Positions 26,993 to 37,040 of a stretch of DNA of 64,000 nucleotides are shown here, piece after piece. Made by a program: the position numbers and the translations under genes. Below the pieces are notes generated by a model. The model did not search any database and had not been told where the DNA came from. It worked only from the letters and a program-made list of their open reading frames with translations. The first letter of the stretch is position 1. Each line of letters begins with the position of its first letter. The DNA lies in NCBI GenBank assembly GCA_010672825.2, contig JAAHFU020000002.1:818001-882000 (forward strand), given 5' to 3'. The stretch comes from Leptolyngbya sp. SIO1E4 (GTDB taxonomy: Bacteria; Cyanobacteriota; Cyanobacteriia; Phormidesmidales; Phormidesmidaceae).

Positions 26993-28210
26993 CTATTCAG
27001 CAATGGCTTCCCCTGTGGTGGGTGGATTGATTCCCCATAGCTCTAGCAAGGCGTCTACACGGTCTATGCCCGATGGGTCGTCTTGCTGGAGATATAAACG
27101 GCGAGCGGTGGATATCCTATCGACCCCTTGTTGCCTAAACCCTTGCCCCCATAAAGCAAGTCCTAAGTTGTAATGGGCCCCCGCATTGTCTGGTAAGGCT
27201 TCCACGATACGCCGATACGAGAGAACTGCTTGCAAATAGACTTCCCGCTCTAGGTGCATTGCCCCGACAGCAGCTTGGGCCGCCAGTAAATCGGGATCAG
27301 CTTCAACAGCTCGTCTGTAGTACATGTAGGCAGCGTCTTCGTCTCCCTGATCCATTGCCAATTCCCCTAGCAGAAACTGCGCCTCAGCCGCATTGGGATT
27401 TAATCTGACGGCTTCTTGCAGGTTACGAAAGGCTGCATCCTTTTCCCCCAGGGTGATCTGAGTTTCTGCGAGCCCGATATAAGGTTCGCTGCGGCTTTGA
27501 TCGACGTTCAATGCCCGCTGAAAAACTTCACCGGCCGCCTCGTAGTCCTCCTGAAGCAGATACAGCTGCCCTAAGGCTTCGTAGGCGCGGGAATTGCCGG
27601 GGGCAACTCGGGCTAGGGTTTCGTAGGTTGCTAACGCTGTTTCGTAGTCTTCTAGGGTGATATAAACGTTACCCAACCCTAGATAGGCATCGGCTTCTCG
27701 GGGAGCAACTTCAACAATGGCCTGATAGGTATTGATCGCCTGTTCATAGTCGGCTAGCTGAACATAGGCGTACGCCAACCCATACCGAAAGGGTAAATTA
27801 TCGGGCTCTAGGGCGATCGCCTGTTCATAGGGTGCGATCGCGTCTTCATAAAGCCCCTGTTGCATCTGCAGATAGCCAATGCCAGAGTGAAGGCGAGCGT
27901 TATTGGGATCAATGCGGGTGGCTTGCTGATATAGATCAATCGCGCCCGCATAATCTTCAGCATCTACTTTGTCTTGTGCTTGGCGCAACAGTTCATCTAA
28001 AGCTTCCTGCTGCTCTTCTGACAGGTTGGTATTGGGACTGCCTTGGGCCAGCAAAAGGGAGTGCCTACCCTGGCCAATCTCTAAAATACTGAATTGGGAA
28101 GCTGGGAGGCTCCCAACTGCATCCACCTGCTCTTTGGCATGAACCTGAGAAGCGGTCAGACTAATTAAAATACTTGCCAGCAAGCATGTGAACCATCGAT
28201 AAGACACCAC
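26993..28210 (-). CDS. Exported tetratricopeptide repeat protein
   Basis: The 405-residue product opens with a signal peptide (MVSYRWFTCLLASILISLTA, cut near SQVHA). After a low-complexity stretch (LSEEQQEALDELLRQAQDKV) come about nine TPR units from residue 75 to 375, for example DAEDYAGAIDLYQQATRIDPN and LYEDAIAPYEQAIALEPDN. TPR arrays build a superhelical binding surface, and this one would act in the periplasm or at the outer membrane. No enzyme domain is present, and the neighbours do not name a partner. The C-terminus reads ALLELWGINPPTTGEAIAE. Confidence 0.85.
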   Translation of the reverse strand: MVSYRWFTCLLASILISLTASQVHAKEQVDAVGSLPASQFSILEIGQGRHSLLLAQGSPNTNLSEEQQEALDELLRQAQDKVDAEDYAGAIDLYQQATRIDPNNARLHSGIGYLQMQQGLYEDAIAPYEQAIALEPDNLPFRYGLAYAYVQLADYEQAINTYQAIVEVAPREADAYLGLGNVYITLEDYETALATYETLARVAPGNSRAYEALGQLYLLQEDYEAAGEVFQRALNVDQSRSEPYIGLAETQITLGEKDAAFRNLQEAVRLNPNAAEAQFLLGELAMDQGDEDAAYMYYRRAVEADPDLLAAQAAVGAMHLEREVYLQAVLSYRRIVEALPDNAGAHYNLGLALWGQGFRQQGVDRISTARRLYLQQDDPSGIDRVDALLELWGINPPTTGEAIAE

Positions 28211-28526
28211 AAACTGCTCTCCTTCAAGGTTTCTGTCGTTTGGCTAAAGGCGTAATGAGGGATTCATACTCGAACTACATCCTAACGATGAAAGAATCTA
28301 CCACAGGGACTTAACCACGCCAAGCCCTATGAGAAGTCTGTGATGGTTCTGTGAATCCCTGACAACAGCGTCAGGTCAGGTGAATTTACCGACTTTCAAG
28401 TCTGCTTTTTAGCCTAATCCAAACACTGCCCTGCCAAATTCTGCCCTGATAGCAGACGCGCGTATTCTTGATTTCTATGGCCGCCGCCAGAATCCGGACA
28501 AGGAGATGCTTTTGCGGCCCCACCGG
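28211..28526. other. Intergenic region
   Basis: About 316 bases between two minus-strand genes. It should hold the promoter of the TPR gene (near 28211-28330), but I could not assign boxes. No repeat or small gene is visible. Confidence 0.3.
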
Positions 28527-30365
28527 CTAGGCTGGATAAATGCGGAGTCTGCGGTTAGGTTCATCTCCAAAACTGCAAGATTTTAGTCGATAGTGCTCAG
28601 CAAGCTCATGTTGCATTTTTCGAATTCGGGCAGATCGAGGCAGTAGCTCAACGGGCTGACCTTTTGGAATGACAATTTGCTCGACAGCGAGCCGCGCTTC
28701 TTCTAAGGCTTCTAGCTCGTCAGTATTGCCGTTTTGGGAAAACAAACTAGGATCAACGGCAGCCTGCACACTCATTTCATCTAGATTCAGTATTCGCTGT
28801 AGCGATCGCACAATTTGAGGCAAGCTACTAGACTTGACCGTGTGAATGGGAAGCTGCCGATTTTTCGCAATCTGACGCAGTTTCGAATGGTGTTTCACAT
28901 GCGATCGCAGGGCTAAAACCGCATCTGCTGCGTCTAAATCTTTGGTGAGCATCACGGGCAATTTGAGGGTGCGAATTACCTGGTCTAGCTGGTGTTTGCT
29001 GATGCCATAGGGGTAGACACGCAGGATGTCTTCACCATTTGGGCCAACTCTTGACTCAATGTCCGGCGCCAGCTCAACAACCTCTCCTGGGGGGCTATGA
29101 ACCATGGCGGTCGTATTCAAAGAGTCGTCAAGCATGCGCTCAAACGCCTGCTCATCAGGAGATAAGGCAGGACGAGCCGCTTGTATGCTGACGCTTTTAG
29201 GCGGTACCATGCGGCCCGAAGCCCGCCAACCACCACTTCTAAAACCATTGATATGCGATCGCCCTGGCATGGTGAGCGTCTTATCTTGCGGCAGTTCATG
29301 GGTAATCGCCACTTTACCCTGGTCATTTACCGTGCGCACCTGAGTACCGGGCTGCCGACCCCGCAGGAGGGTGTCTACCGTTTCTGAGACATTTTCATGA
29401 ATTACCCAGCGCTGCCGCTCCTGCATCTCAATGGCGATGTCAAAGGTTGGTGGGGCCTTGCGTTCTAACACACTCTTCTGGCTGCCGCGCCGTCTAGCCT
29501 CATCATCTCCGAGCGTCACAGACTGAATGCCCCCTACCAAATCAGAGAGCGTCGGGTTTTTAATCAGGTTTTCGAGCTGATTGCCGTGGGCAGTGCCGAC
29601 AAGCTGCACCCCTCTCTCAGCGATCGTGCGGGCAGCCGTGGCTTCTAGCTCGGTGCCGATTTCATCAATCACAATAACCTCAGGCATGTGATTCTCCACA
29701 GCCTCAATCATGACCTGATGCTGCAGCTCTGGTTTGGCTACCTGCATGCGTCGTGCCCGACCAATTGCCGGATGCGGAATATCGCCATCCCCAGCAATTT
29801 CGTTAGATGTATCGATAATGACGACCCGCTTCTGAAAATCATCTGCTAGCACTCGGGCAATTTCTCGCAGGGCGGTCGTTTTGCCGACCCCGGGCCGCCC
29901 TAGCATTAAAATTGATTGGCCGCGCTCGACCAAATCCCGAATCATGCCAATGGTGCCGAAAACGGCCCGCCCTACTCGGCAAGTTAACCCGATAATGTTT
30001 CCAGAGCGGTTACGAATAGCGCTAATGCGGTGTAGCGTTTGCTCGATACCGGCCCGGTTATCGCCACCAAAATACCCAACCCGTTCGATGCAGGCATCTA
30101 AGTCTGCCTGGGAAACGACCGTTTCGGAGAGGTATTCAGCCCCTGCAGGGAAGCGGGCCTCTGGTCGTCTGCCCAGATCGAGAATAACTTCAATGAGCTG
30201 ATCAGACTGCGGATGCTGCTGAATCAAGGTCGCAATTTCTGATGGCAAGATCGCTAAAAGCTGATTCAAGTCATCATTGATAGCGGTGTTCGCCTCGGTA
30301 AGGACAATATCAGGGGGCGAAGACTGGGTAGGATCAATGGACTGTGCGTCTTTGGGGATGACCAT
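28527..30365 (-). CDS. ycf45: Ycf45-type AAA ATPase with C-terminal R3H domain
   Basis: The product has 612 residues. An AAA/RecA-like ATPase related to SpoIIIAA spans about 100-310, with Walker A GRPGVGKTT at 156-164, Walker B VIVIDEIGTE at 230-239 and the sensor-like GTAHG. The C-terminal 65 residues fit an R3H single-strand nucleic-acid-binding domain, with IPKGQPVELLPRSARIRKMQ ending in RRLRIYP. Between them a linker (about 350-440) precedes a segment resembling a KH-like or 'DUF' module (LRVYPYGISKHQLDQVIRTL). The family is found in cyanobacteria and some plastid genomes (ycf45), and its cellular role is not settled. It lies 72 bases downstream of ldpA on the same strand. Confidence 0.85.
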   Translation of the reverse strand: MVIPKDAQSIDPTQSSPPDIVLTEANTAINDDLNQLLAILPSEIATLIQQHPQSDQLIEVILDLGRRPEARFPAGAEYLSETVVSQADLDACIERVGYFGGDNRAGIEQTLHRISAIRNRSGNIIGLTCRVGRAVFGTIGMIRDLVERGQSILMLGRPGVGKTTALREIARVLADDFQKRVVIIDTSNEIAGDGDIPHPAIGRARRMQVAKPELQHQVMIEAVENHMPEVIVIDEIGTELEATAARTIAERGVQLVGTAHGNQLENLIKNPTLSDLVGGIQSVTLGDDEARRRGSQKSVLERKAPPTFDIAIEMQERQRWVIHENVSETVDTLLRGRQPGTQVRTVNDQGKVAITHELPQDKTLTMPGRSHINGFRSGGWRASGRMVPPKSVSIQAARPALSPDEQAFERMLDDSLNTTAMVHSPPGEVVELAPDIESRVGPNGEDILRVYPYGISKHQLDQVIRTLKLPVMLTKDLDAADAVLALRSHVKHHSKLRQIAKNRQLPIHTVKSSSLPQIVRSLQRILNLDEMSVQAAVDPSLFSQNGNTDELEALEEARLAVEQIVIPKGQPVELLPRSARIRKMQHELAEHYRLKSCSFGDEPNRRLRIYPA

Positions 30366-30437
30366 AGCCTAATGAACGTCTACTCGAATAACGGTGGATT
30401 CGGACTCTAGCTGCTGAAGAACCGCCTGGCTCAGCAA

Positions 30438-31646
30438 TCAGCTGCCCACGCTCTCTAGCGGGGACAGCGGGCTGATACTCTGGACCGGTTTAAGGGGAGC
30501 CACAAGGCTCTGGGCTGTTTGTACAGCCTGGCTTAAGTGATCCGGAGACGCTTCTAGGTGGTTTAAGGCATAACGGTTAAGACGGTTGGCCAATCGGTTT
30601 TCCGCAGAGGCAGATGCAGGATCTGATGGAGTGAGCGGTAGCTCATCCAAAATGGGGCTGATTAGACATCGGGCAAAGCTGCCATAGGCAATTCCTCCAA
30701 AGGTGGGATGGGGGTTTCCTGCAGCGGCCCTCTCAGAGGGTTGAGGAAAGGTTGAGTCAGCATTGAGGGGCGCCAGTTGATGGAGTTTAGACACGGTGTG
30801 GGCGTTCGTGCCCCCCGCTAACTGGACAAAGCCCGGTGGCCCTGCCCGCAACACTTTTTGGCCAAACCTGATAGCCGCATGGGTCGTACCCTTGCCAATA
30901 TCGCCACTCATAGAGCGACCATCCGTTTGCCAAATTAAGGGGATAGACAATGGCTGTATGCCGCTGTAGAGCTGCCACAGATAGTCGATCACATGGTCAT
31001 GATCGGGGCAGCTGATAGAAACCAGGGTTAGGTTCGACAGATAAGGCTGGATCACCGCCCAACGGGACATAAAAGCCTCATATCGACCGACTTGAGTATG
31101 TAACTCAATGGCGTCGACCTGGTGTAAAAGCTGAGGGGCGATGGCATCAATGGCCGTGGCCTGAGTCACCGTCTGAATTTGCTGAATCGGGCAGACAGGC
31201 AGGCAGCGGCCACAGCCGTAACACCGATCAGCGATAACCCCTGAGTAGTCAGAATTAAAGGCGATCGCAGTAGCCGGACAAATTGACTCACAGGGGCGAG
31301 GGCAAGTTTGCGGACAGAGGGTCGCATCAAAAACAGCTTTACGAAAATGAGGATCTTCTCCGTCACTAAAGCTCACCATTAAAAGGGGAAGTTCATGAGG
31401 TAAAGAAACCCCCGTCGGGAGCGCTAATTTTTCACTGCTTTGATAAAAAGAGATAGCTTTAAATGCGTCCTTAACGGCTGCAATCACAGCAGGATCAGCA
31501 GCGACATCAATACAATCCGCACCGGCTAAACCATAGGCGAGCGCCAGATTACGAATAGCAGGAAGGTGTTGATAGCTGGCACCGCAAATCAGTTTAAACC
31601 AGCGACCTTCCTTCAAAGACTGCAAGGGTCGACGACTTATACTCAC
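30438..31646 (-). CDS. ldpA: Circadian clock input protein LdpA (4Fe-4S)
   Basis: The 402-residue product matches LdpA from its first residues (LQSLKEGRWFKLICGASYQ, NLALAYGLAGADCIDVAAD). Eight cysteines at 111, 115, 119 and 123 and at 142, 145, 148 and 152 (CPQTCPRPCESIC; CYGCGRCLPVC) fit two 4Fe-4S clusters. In Synechococcus elongatus LdpA senses redox state and adjusts the period of the Kai clock to light. It lies between ndhN and the ycf45-type gene on the same strand, and adjacency to ndhN is known in other cyanobacteria. All clusters' ligands are intact, so the redox role should be kept. Confidence 0.93.
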   Translation of the reverse strand: MSISRRPLQSLKEGRWFKLICGASYQHLPAIRNLALAYGLAGADCIDVAADPAVIAAVKDAFKAISFYQSSEKLALPTGVSLPHELPLLMVSFSDGEDPHFRKAVFDATLCPQTCPRPCESICPATAIAFNSDYSGVIADRCYGCGRCLPVCPIQQIQTVTQATAIDAIAPQLLHQVDAIELHTQVGRYEAFMSRWAVIQPYLSNLTLVSISCPDHDHVIDYLWQLYSGIQPLSIPLIWQTDGRSMSGDIGKGTTHAAIRFGQKVLRAGPPGFVQLAGGTNAHTVSKLHQLAPLNADSTFPQPSERAAAGNPHPTFGGIAYGSFARCLISPILDELPLTPSDPASASAENRLANRLNRYALNHLEASPDHLSQAVQTAQSLVAPLKPVQSISPLSPLESVGS

Positions 31647-31983
31647 CCTTTTATGCTAATAGCTTCCCTGGAAATTTACGAGATTATGCTAATTTAACCT
31701 GCCCTAGCGTATCTTCTCGTGAATATTAAAACGAGAAAAGCGATTGTAACTTTCAGTAAAGAATTGACCCTTGGTCGCGATGACACACCCTGGGGCTGAA
31801 GGGCTTGGAGTTTAGCCTAAACGCTACCCTTGGTGAAAAATACAAAGCTTGAAAACGCTATCTGTAGCGTTTTTTGAAATGTCAGTCTAAAACTTCAGTG
31901 CAGAACATGCTGGCGCATGGGGAGGTAACGCTCGGAAAATCCTGGCTGCTAGCTGATCGCCCTCCCCATTCTTGCAAGCGTCC
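31647..31983. other. Intergenic region between ndhN and ldpA
   Basis: About 337 bases. Apart from the hairpin at 31852-31873 I see no gene or repeat. The ldpA promoter probably lies between 31647 and 31840. Confidence 0.35.
31852..31873 (-). terminator. Probable terminator, ndhN 3' side
   Basis: AAAACGCTA and TAGCGTTTT form a 9-bp stem around TCTG. Six Ts follow on the plus strand and four on the minus strand, so it could work in either direction. It separates ndhN from ldpA. Confidence 0.6.
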
Positions 31984-32457
31984 TTAAGCAGCTAGCTCAT
32001 TTTTCAGGGGTTGCCAGCTAAAGCTGCGATCGCCCCCCATTTCCAGAACCACTTTCACCGCAGGCATCTCCGCTGGCAGGCTGGCGAGATATGCAATTTC
32101 CTGTTGAGAAAGAATGTTTCCTTCAATCAGCCATAGCACCAGCCCTTTGGCTTTAGTCGGCAGGTTCTCTAAGCGATAGCTGACGATAGGGGGAATGTAG
32201 TAGCGATACCCCACTGCCGCAGACTGCCCAATTGTTTTTTTGCCTAAGTGCGCCGGACGAACCCCATGCACATCGGTTAAGTAGGCCGAGATATCGCCCA
32301 AGCCTTTCACGGAAAGGTTCATGGTTTCATAGCCAGCTGCCCTGAGCCGACGCTGATACCGGCCTTCAAAGCCCCCTTCCAGAGGCGCCTTAACAGCAAG
32401 GGCTCCAGCGGATTCTAGATCCCGTACAAACCGCTTGCCAGTAATGAGCAATGCCAT
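31984..32457 (-). CDS. ndhN: NAD(P)H-quinone oxidoreductase subunit N
   Basis: The 157-residue product has the length and sequence of NdhN: MALLITGKRFVRDLESAGAL, then GYETMNLSVKGLGDISAYLT, VHGVRPAHLGKKTIG, YRYYIPPIVSYRLENLP and LVLWLIEGNILSQQEI. NdhN belongs to the hydrophilic arm of the cyanobacterial and plastid NDH-1 complex, on the cytoplasmic side of the thylakoid, where ferredoxin-dependent plastoquinone reduction serves cyclic electron flow, respiration and CO2 uptake. It is an oxygenic-phototroph subunit with no counterpart in most bacterial complex I. ldpA follows on the same strand after a 337-base gap with a hairpin, so co-transcription is uncertain. Confidence 0.97.
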   Translation of the reverse strand: MALLITGKRFVRDLESAGALAVKAPLEGGFEGRYQRRLRAAGYETMNLSVKGLGDISAYLTDVHGVRPAHLGKKTIGQSAAVGYRYYIPPIVSYRLENLPTKAKGLVLWLIEGNILSQQEIAYLASLPAEMPAVKVVLEMGGDRSFSWQPLKNELAA

Positions 32458-32600
32458 AGCACTCCTTGAACCTTGTTACGAGGGATACTACAAATTTAAC
32501 AATATCCTACCGAGTAATGGGGGCAGGGTCGTAGCGCTGGGCCGGTTCCCGCTCACTATTTTTCCTTATCCTCTGCACCCCTGTGGCTTATACATCAGTC

Positions 32601-32640
32601 CATGCCTTTACTGCCGGAATAGTCCGTCAGTAAAGGCATG
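32601..32640 (-). terminator. Long perfect hairpin between ndhN and the DUF21/CBS gene
   Basis: CATGCCTTTACTG and CAGTAAAGGCATG form a perfect 13-bp stem around a 14-base loop. It lies 32 bases past the stop of the DUF21/CBS gene, so it probably ends that transcript, although no clear T-run follows on the minus strand. Confidence 0.55.
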
Positions 32641-32671
32641 TAATGTTCTAAGTCTTTAGGTATCTGAGTCT

Positions 32672-33745
32672 TCAGGTATCTAAGTCTTTAGGTGGCGGCA
32701 ATTCTTCTCCAAACCCTCTGGATTGGAGTAACCGCTTGCGGCGTTGGCGGGCCAAGGCTTGCAGATCAACATTGCGATCAGTTTCATCCACGATTTCTCC
32801 GGTGAGTTCTTCTAAGACATCTTCTAGGGTGACGACCCCAGAGACGCCACCATACTCATCGACCACGACAGCAATATGCTCCCGGCTGCTTTGAAACTGC
32901 TGCAGGAGCTTATCGGCGCGTTCTGTTTCTGAAATAAAGCGCACCGGACGGGCAAGGTAGCTGACAGGTTGAGTGCCATATCCTTCGATTAGGGCTGACA
33001 GCAGTTCATATTTCAAAACGACGCCCTGAATATGGTCAATATCATCCTCAATGACCAAAATGCGGCTGTGCTGAGAATCGAGGATGTCTTGTCTGAGATT
33101 GGTAATCGTGTCATTGCCTGGCAGATAGGTCAGCTCTACCCGAGGCGTCATGATGGTGGCGGCGGCAATATCATTCAACCGAAAGACTCGTCGAATCATT
33201 TCTGCCTCATCCGCTTCGATAATGCCTTCTTGATACCCGATGGAGGCTAAGAGTTTAATTTCGGTTTCGTTCGTGGTGGGATGACGATTTCGCTGGATAA
33301 AGGGCGCGGTAATGTGCTCTAGCAGCCAAACAAAAGGGGTCATCGCCCACGTCAGCCCCCGCACCGGCATCGCCATGACTAGGGCGATGGGTTGAGCATA
33401 TTGTTCCGCCAAAGTTTTGGGTAAGATTTCTGCAAAGACAATGACGAGAAAGGTGAGAATGCCTGAAAAAATGCCCAGGATTGTATCGCCAAAGACATCG
33501 GCGGCAATGCTGCCGATGACGATGCTGCCCACAATATTGAACAGGTTGTTGAGAATCACAATGGTGGCAATGGGCCGGTTGATCCTTTGGCGAATTGCCA
33601 TCAGGGCCATAGCTCTGGGGTTGCGAGACTGAGCTAGCTGCCGCGCCTTAAGAATGGGGACAGATAGTAGGGCCGTTTCTGTGCCAGAGCAAACAGCTGA
33701 TCCAACGAGCATAATAAAGACGGCGATCGCAAGCTTAAACATCAC
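32672..33745 (-). CDS. DUF21/CBS-domain membrane protein (CNNM/hemolysin C-like family)
   Basis: The 357-residue product has the DUF21 membrane domain (about 1-170; FIMLVGSAVCSGTETALLSV, then FAEILPKTLAEQYAQPIAL) followed by a pair of CBS domains (about 195-315; IMTPRVELTYLPGN, VVVDEYGGVSGVVTLEDVLEELTGEIVDE). The C-terminal CorC/HlyC domain of longer relatives is missing, which is common in short members. The family is linked to magnesium or other divalent cation transport, and 'hemolysin' is a historic label. The last codons and the bases after the stop form a repeated 16-base unit (see findings). Confidence 0.9.
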   Translation of the reverse strand: MMFKLAIAVFIMLVGSAVCSGTETALLSVPILKARQLAQSRNPRAMALMAIRQRINRPIATIVILNNLFNIVGSIVIGSIAADVFGDTILGIFSGILTFLVIVFAEILPKTLAEQYAQPIALVMAMPVRGLTWAMTPFVWLLEHITAPFIQRNRHPTTNETEIKLLASIGYQEGIIEADEAEMIRRVFRLNDIAAATIMTPRVELTYLPGNDTITNLRQDILDSQHSRILVIEDDIDHIQGVVLKYELLSALIEGYGTQPVSYLARPVRFISETERADKLLQQFQSSREHIAVVVDEYGGVSGVVTLEDVLEELTGEIVDETDRNVDLQALARQRRKRLLQSRGFGEELPPPKDLDT

Positions 33746-33830
33746 TTTCTGGGTGAACCTTTTACTGAAGGCACCGCTGCTATGATCCTGCTAATCCAAC
33801 TGTACGTCGCTAGCGCCTGTGTTTGATCCT

Positions 33831-35735
33831 ATGAGTGTGCCTATTCTGGATGTTCGTAACCTGACCGTACAATTTAAGACTGCCAGTGGGGCCATTCGGG
33901 CTGTCAACGACATTTCTTTTCAGGTTGCCAGGGGGCAAACGCTGGGTATTGTAGGCGAATCGGGCTCTGGCAAATCGGTCACATCGCTGTCGGTGATGGG
34001 GTTGGTACCGAGTCCTCCCGGAGAAGTCACTCAGGGGGAGATTTATTTTCAGGCTCAAGAAGATGCCGCTGCAGTTGATTTAAGAACCCTCTCTCCTCAG
34101 CAGATGCAGGCGCTGCGCGGAGAGAAGGTGTCGATGATTTTTCAGGAACCAATGAGTTCTCTGAATCCGGTCTACACCTGTGGTTTTCAGCTCACTGAAG
34201 CGATTCTCCAGCACCAAAACATTTCTAGGGAAGCGGCGGTGGAGCGAGCGATCGCCCGGCTGCAAGAGGTCAAGCTGCTGCCCAGTAACGACGCGCTATA
34301 TCGCGAAATTGAGGCGACCCAACCCACCTGGAGCCAGTTTCAAATTCAGCAGGAAATCGAACGGCGTCAGCAAGACATGCTAAATCGCTTTCCTCATGAG
34401 TTATCGGGGGGGCAGATTCAGCGGGTGATGATTGCCATGGCGATCGCCTGTAACCCGACATTATTGATTGCGGATGAACCGACCACAGCCTTGGATGTCA
34501 CGGTGCAAGCCAGCACCCTAGATCTGCTGCGGGAACTGCGCGATCGCCGGGGCATGTCCATGATTTTTATCACCCATGACCTGGGCATCATTGCCGAAAT
34601 TGCCGACCAGGTAGCTGTGATGTACCAGGGCAATATCGTGGAGAGCGGTTCCGTATGGGAGATTTTCTCAAATCCTCAGCACCCTTATACCAAGGGGCTC
34701 TTGGCCTGCCGCCCCCAGCCTGACCAGCGCCTGCGACGGCTACCCACGGTAACGGATTTCATGGCGACGACGGTAGATGCCCAGGGCGAAACGGTGCTGA
34801 TCGAAAAGCGCGTTGTCAAGCCCAACGGCCTGAACCCGGCCCAATCTAACCAGGTCTCGATCGAGGAGGCCGAGCAGCGACTCCAGCGCTTAGAAAATAA
34901 TGGGCCATTGCTAACGGTGGAAAACTTGCAGGTGGGGTATCCGGTAAGGGGGGTCTTCGGCAATACTCGTCGCTATGTGATGGCGGTGAACCAGGTTTCG
35001 TTTCAGATCAACACTGGGGAAACTTTTGGACTGGTGGGCGAATCTGGCTGTGGCAAAACGACCCTAGGCCGCGCCCTGTTGCGATTAGTGCCTCACATGG
35101 GCGGTCATGTTTGGTTTAACGGTCAGGATGTGCTCACCCTCCAGGGGCGCGCGTTAAGAAAATTGCGCCGTGACATGCAAATCATTTTTCAAGATCCGTT
35201 TAGCTCTCTGGATCCGCGTATGAGCATTGGGGCGGCGATCGCAGAACCGCTCAAAATTCATAAGGTGGCCCGCAGCAAACGTAACCAGCGAGAGCGAGTG
35301 GCTTATCTTTTAGAACGGGTTGGCATCGACCCTGGGTGTGTCAAGCGGTTTCCCCATGAGTTTTCAGGGGGGCAGCGTCAGCGCATTTGTATTGCCCGAG
35401 CACTCGCTCTGAATCCGAAGTTCATCATTTGCGATGAGTCGGTGTCGGCGCTGGATGTGTCGGTGCAGGCGCAAGTATTGAATTTGCTCAAAGAGTTACA
35501 GGCAGAGTTTAACTTAACCTATATCTTTATTTCCCACGATCTGGCAGTCGTGAAGTTTATGAGCGATCGCATCATGGTGATGAACCGGGGCAGGGTCGAA
35601 GAAATTGGCCCCGCCGATCAGATTTACTACCATCCTCAACAGGCCTACACTCAGCAACTCATCAGTGCAATTCCCATTGGCAGCCTGGATCGCATTCAAG
35701 AATTGCAGGCAGGGCGAAAGGCGATCGCGAGCTAG
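33831..35735 (+). CDS. Oligopeptide-type ABC transporter, two ATPase domains fused
   Basis: Two ABC ATPase domains of the Dpp/Opp type lie in one chain of 634 residues. Domain 1 has [22 protein letters not shown] and [13 protein letters not shown]; domain 2 has [24 protein letters not shown] and [13 protein letters not shown]. Both have the C-terminal peptide-transporter extension ([28 protein letters not shown]). A GTG at 33819 would add four residues; I prefer the ATG at 33831, although neither has a clear ribosome-binding site. Single-chain double ATPases of this kind (as in GsiA and YejF) energise import of peptides or glutathione-like solutes. The permeases and the binding protein are not nearby. 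Confidence 0.93.
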   Translation: MSVPILDVRNLTVQFKTASGAIRAVNDISFQVARGQTLGIVGESGSGKSVTSLSVMGLVPSPPGEVTQGEIYFQAQEDAAAVDLRTLSPQQMQALRGEKVSMIFQEPMSSLNPVYTCGFQLTEAILQHQNISREAAVERAIARLQEVKLLPSNDALYREIEATQPTWSQFQIQQEIERRQQDMLNRFPHELSGGQIQRVMIAMAIACNPTLLIADEPTTALDVTVQASTLDLLRELRDRRGMSMIFITHDLGIIAEIADQVAVMYQGNIVESGSVWEIFSNPQHPYTKGLLACRPQPDQRLRRLPTVTDFMATTVDAQGETVLIEKRVVKPNGLNPAQSNQVSIEEAEQRLQRLENNGPLLTVENLQVGYPVRGVFGNTRRYVMAVNQVSFQINTGETFGLVGESGCGKTTLGRALLRLVPHMGGHVWFNGQDVLTLQGRALRKLRRDMQIIFQDPFSSLDPRMSIGAAIAEPLKIHKVARSKRNQRERVAYLLERVGIDPGCVKRFPHEFSGGQRQRICIARALALNPKFIICDESVSALDVSVQAQVLNLLKELQAEFNLTYIFISHDLAVVKFMSDRIMVMNRGRVEEIGPADQIYYHPQQAYTQQLISAIPIGSLDRIQELQAGRKAIAS

Positions 35736-35748
35736 CACCAACGATGAC

Positions 35749-35844
35749 ACCCCCCTTGTTCAGTTGAATCCAGGAAATCTGGGTCAAACCAGGGGCTAGG
35801 GTTTGGGGTTGAGGGTGTACTTTATTTGCAGGCAAACCGCGATA
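35749..35844 (-). repeat. 96-bp dispersed element, copy 6 (minus orientation, weathered ends)
   Basis: The ends have changed (left CCCCTTGTTCAGTTG, right AACCGCGATA), but the length and the G-rich core (GGGGCTA, GGGTTT, GGGGTTGA, GGG) are kept. It starts 13 bases after the ABC ATPase stop codon. The remaining bases to 36094 hold no other recognisable feature. Confidence 0.85.
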
Positions 35845-36094
35845 TCGCCTCAATGCAGGTGTGAGAATTCATACCCCGATTGCCACACGCGACCCGCCAG
35901 ATTTGGTCTACAATGCCGCCAGTGAACCTTAAGTGGTCTAAACTTGAACACGCTTGTTCGGTTATTGACCTGACAAGGACGGTACTGATCAATCGCATCT
36001 ATTTGAAACCTGCAGGTTTGACCAACCGGGCAAACTATCCGCTCGTATCCGGTGAAAACCTGATTTCATCACAGAAGGGAACTCAAAGAAAACC

Positions 36095-36874
36095 ATGCAA
36101 CGACGACGGTTTGTACAACAATTTGGAGCAGGTTTCATCACTACCCTAGGGTTGGGAATTGCTTCAAATTGGCAGCGTGCCCATGGGCAAACCTCTGGTG
36201 TAACGGTGCGATGGCTGGGCCACACCTGCTTCTTGTTCGAAGGCAGTGGTCGACGAATTTTGGTGAATCCTTTCCGAGCTATTGGCTGTACGGCTGGCTA
36301 TGCAGTACCGACGGTGCCGGCAGATGCGGTTCTGATTAGCAGCCGCCTGTTTGATGAAGGGGGCACCTTAGAAGGGCTACCGGGAAACCCGCCAATAGTG
36401 GCAGAAGCCGGAGAATTTGAGCTAGATCCGATTCGGATGCAGGGCATTTCAGTGGCGCATGATCGCGATGGCGGGCGACGCTTTGGTCAAAATCTGATTT
36501 GGCGCTGGCAACAAGGGGGGCTATCCATTGTGCACATGGGGGGGGCGGCAGCTCCAATTTCCATCGAAGAGCAGATTGTACTGGGTCGTCCAGATGTGCT
36601 TCTGGTGCCCGTGGGAGGCGGCCCTAAAGCCTACAACCCTGAGGAGGCGATCGCCGCGATTCGCGTCCTGAATCCTCGTTTGGTGATTCCGACCCACTAT
36701 CGCACCCAGGCTGCTGATGCTGAAACCTGTGATATTGAAGGGTTACAACCTTTCTTGGATTTAATGCAAGCCATCCCTACCCGACAAGCCAATGGGGATT
36801 CCGTTACGCTAAGTACAGCCAGTCTTCCAGGGGGAGATGGCATGATCATTCAACTATTCACCTATCCGTTTTAA
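36095..36874 (+). CDS. MBL-fold (UlaG-like) protein with degenerate metal site and Tat-like signal
   Basis: The 259-residue product starts MQRRRFVQQFGAGFITTLGLG, a likely twin-arginine signal peptide ending near AHG, so it is probably exported or lumenal. The rest follows a UlaG-type metallo-beta-lactamase fold: VRWLGHTCFLFEG, VLISSRLFDEGG, LSIVHMGG, VLLVPVGGG and VIPTHY. The central HxHxDH motif, expected after VLIS, reads SRLFDE, so two histidines and the DH pair are lost while outer ligands (H in LGHT, VHMGG, PTHY) remain. It may bind one metal or act without catalysis. I do not assign a substrate. tatC lies in the same window, but 10 kb away. Confidence 0.8.
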   Translation: MQRRRFVQQFGAGFITTLGLGIASNWQRAHGQTSGVTVRWLGHTCFLFEGSGRRILVNPFRAIGCTAGYAVPTVPADAVLISSRLFDEGGTLEGLPGNPPIVAEAGEFELDPIRMQGISVAHDRDGGRRFGQNLIWRWQQGGLSIVHMGGAAAPISIEEQIVLGRPDVLLVPVGGGPKAYNPEEAIAAIRVLNPRLVIPTHYRTQAADAETCDIEGLQPFLDLMQAIPTRQANGDSVTLSTASLPGGDGMIIQLFTYPF

Positions 36875-37040
36875 GGGTAGATGGGTGGTCAGGTGGTTGG
36901 GCATTTAGGCAGGCGGTATTCGTAAATTGCGAAGGGCAATCTGCTAATTAGCAAATCTCAAACCACCAGCAGTAAATCACGCCTCTCAAACCACAACTCC
37001 CAAACAACCAAAAGTTACCAACGCCGGACTTTTTCAGAGA

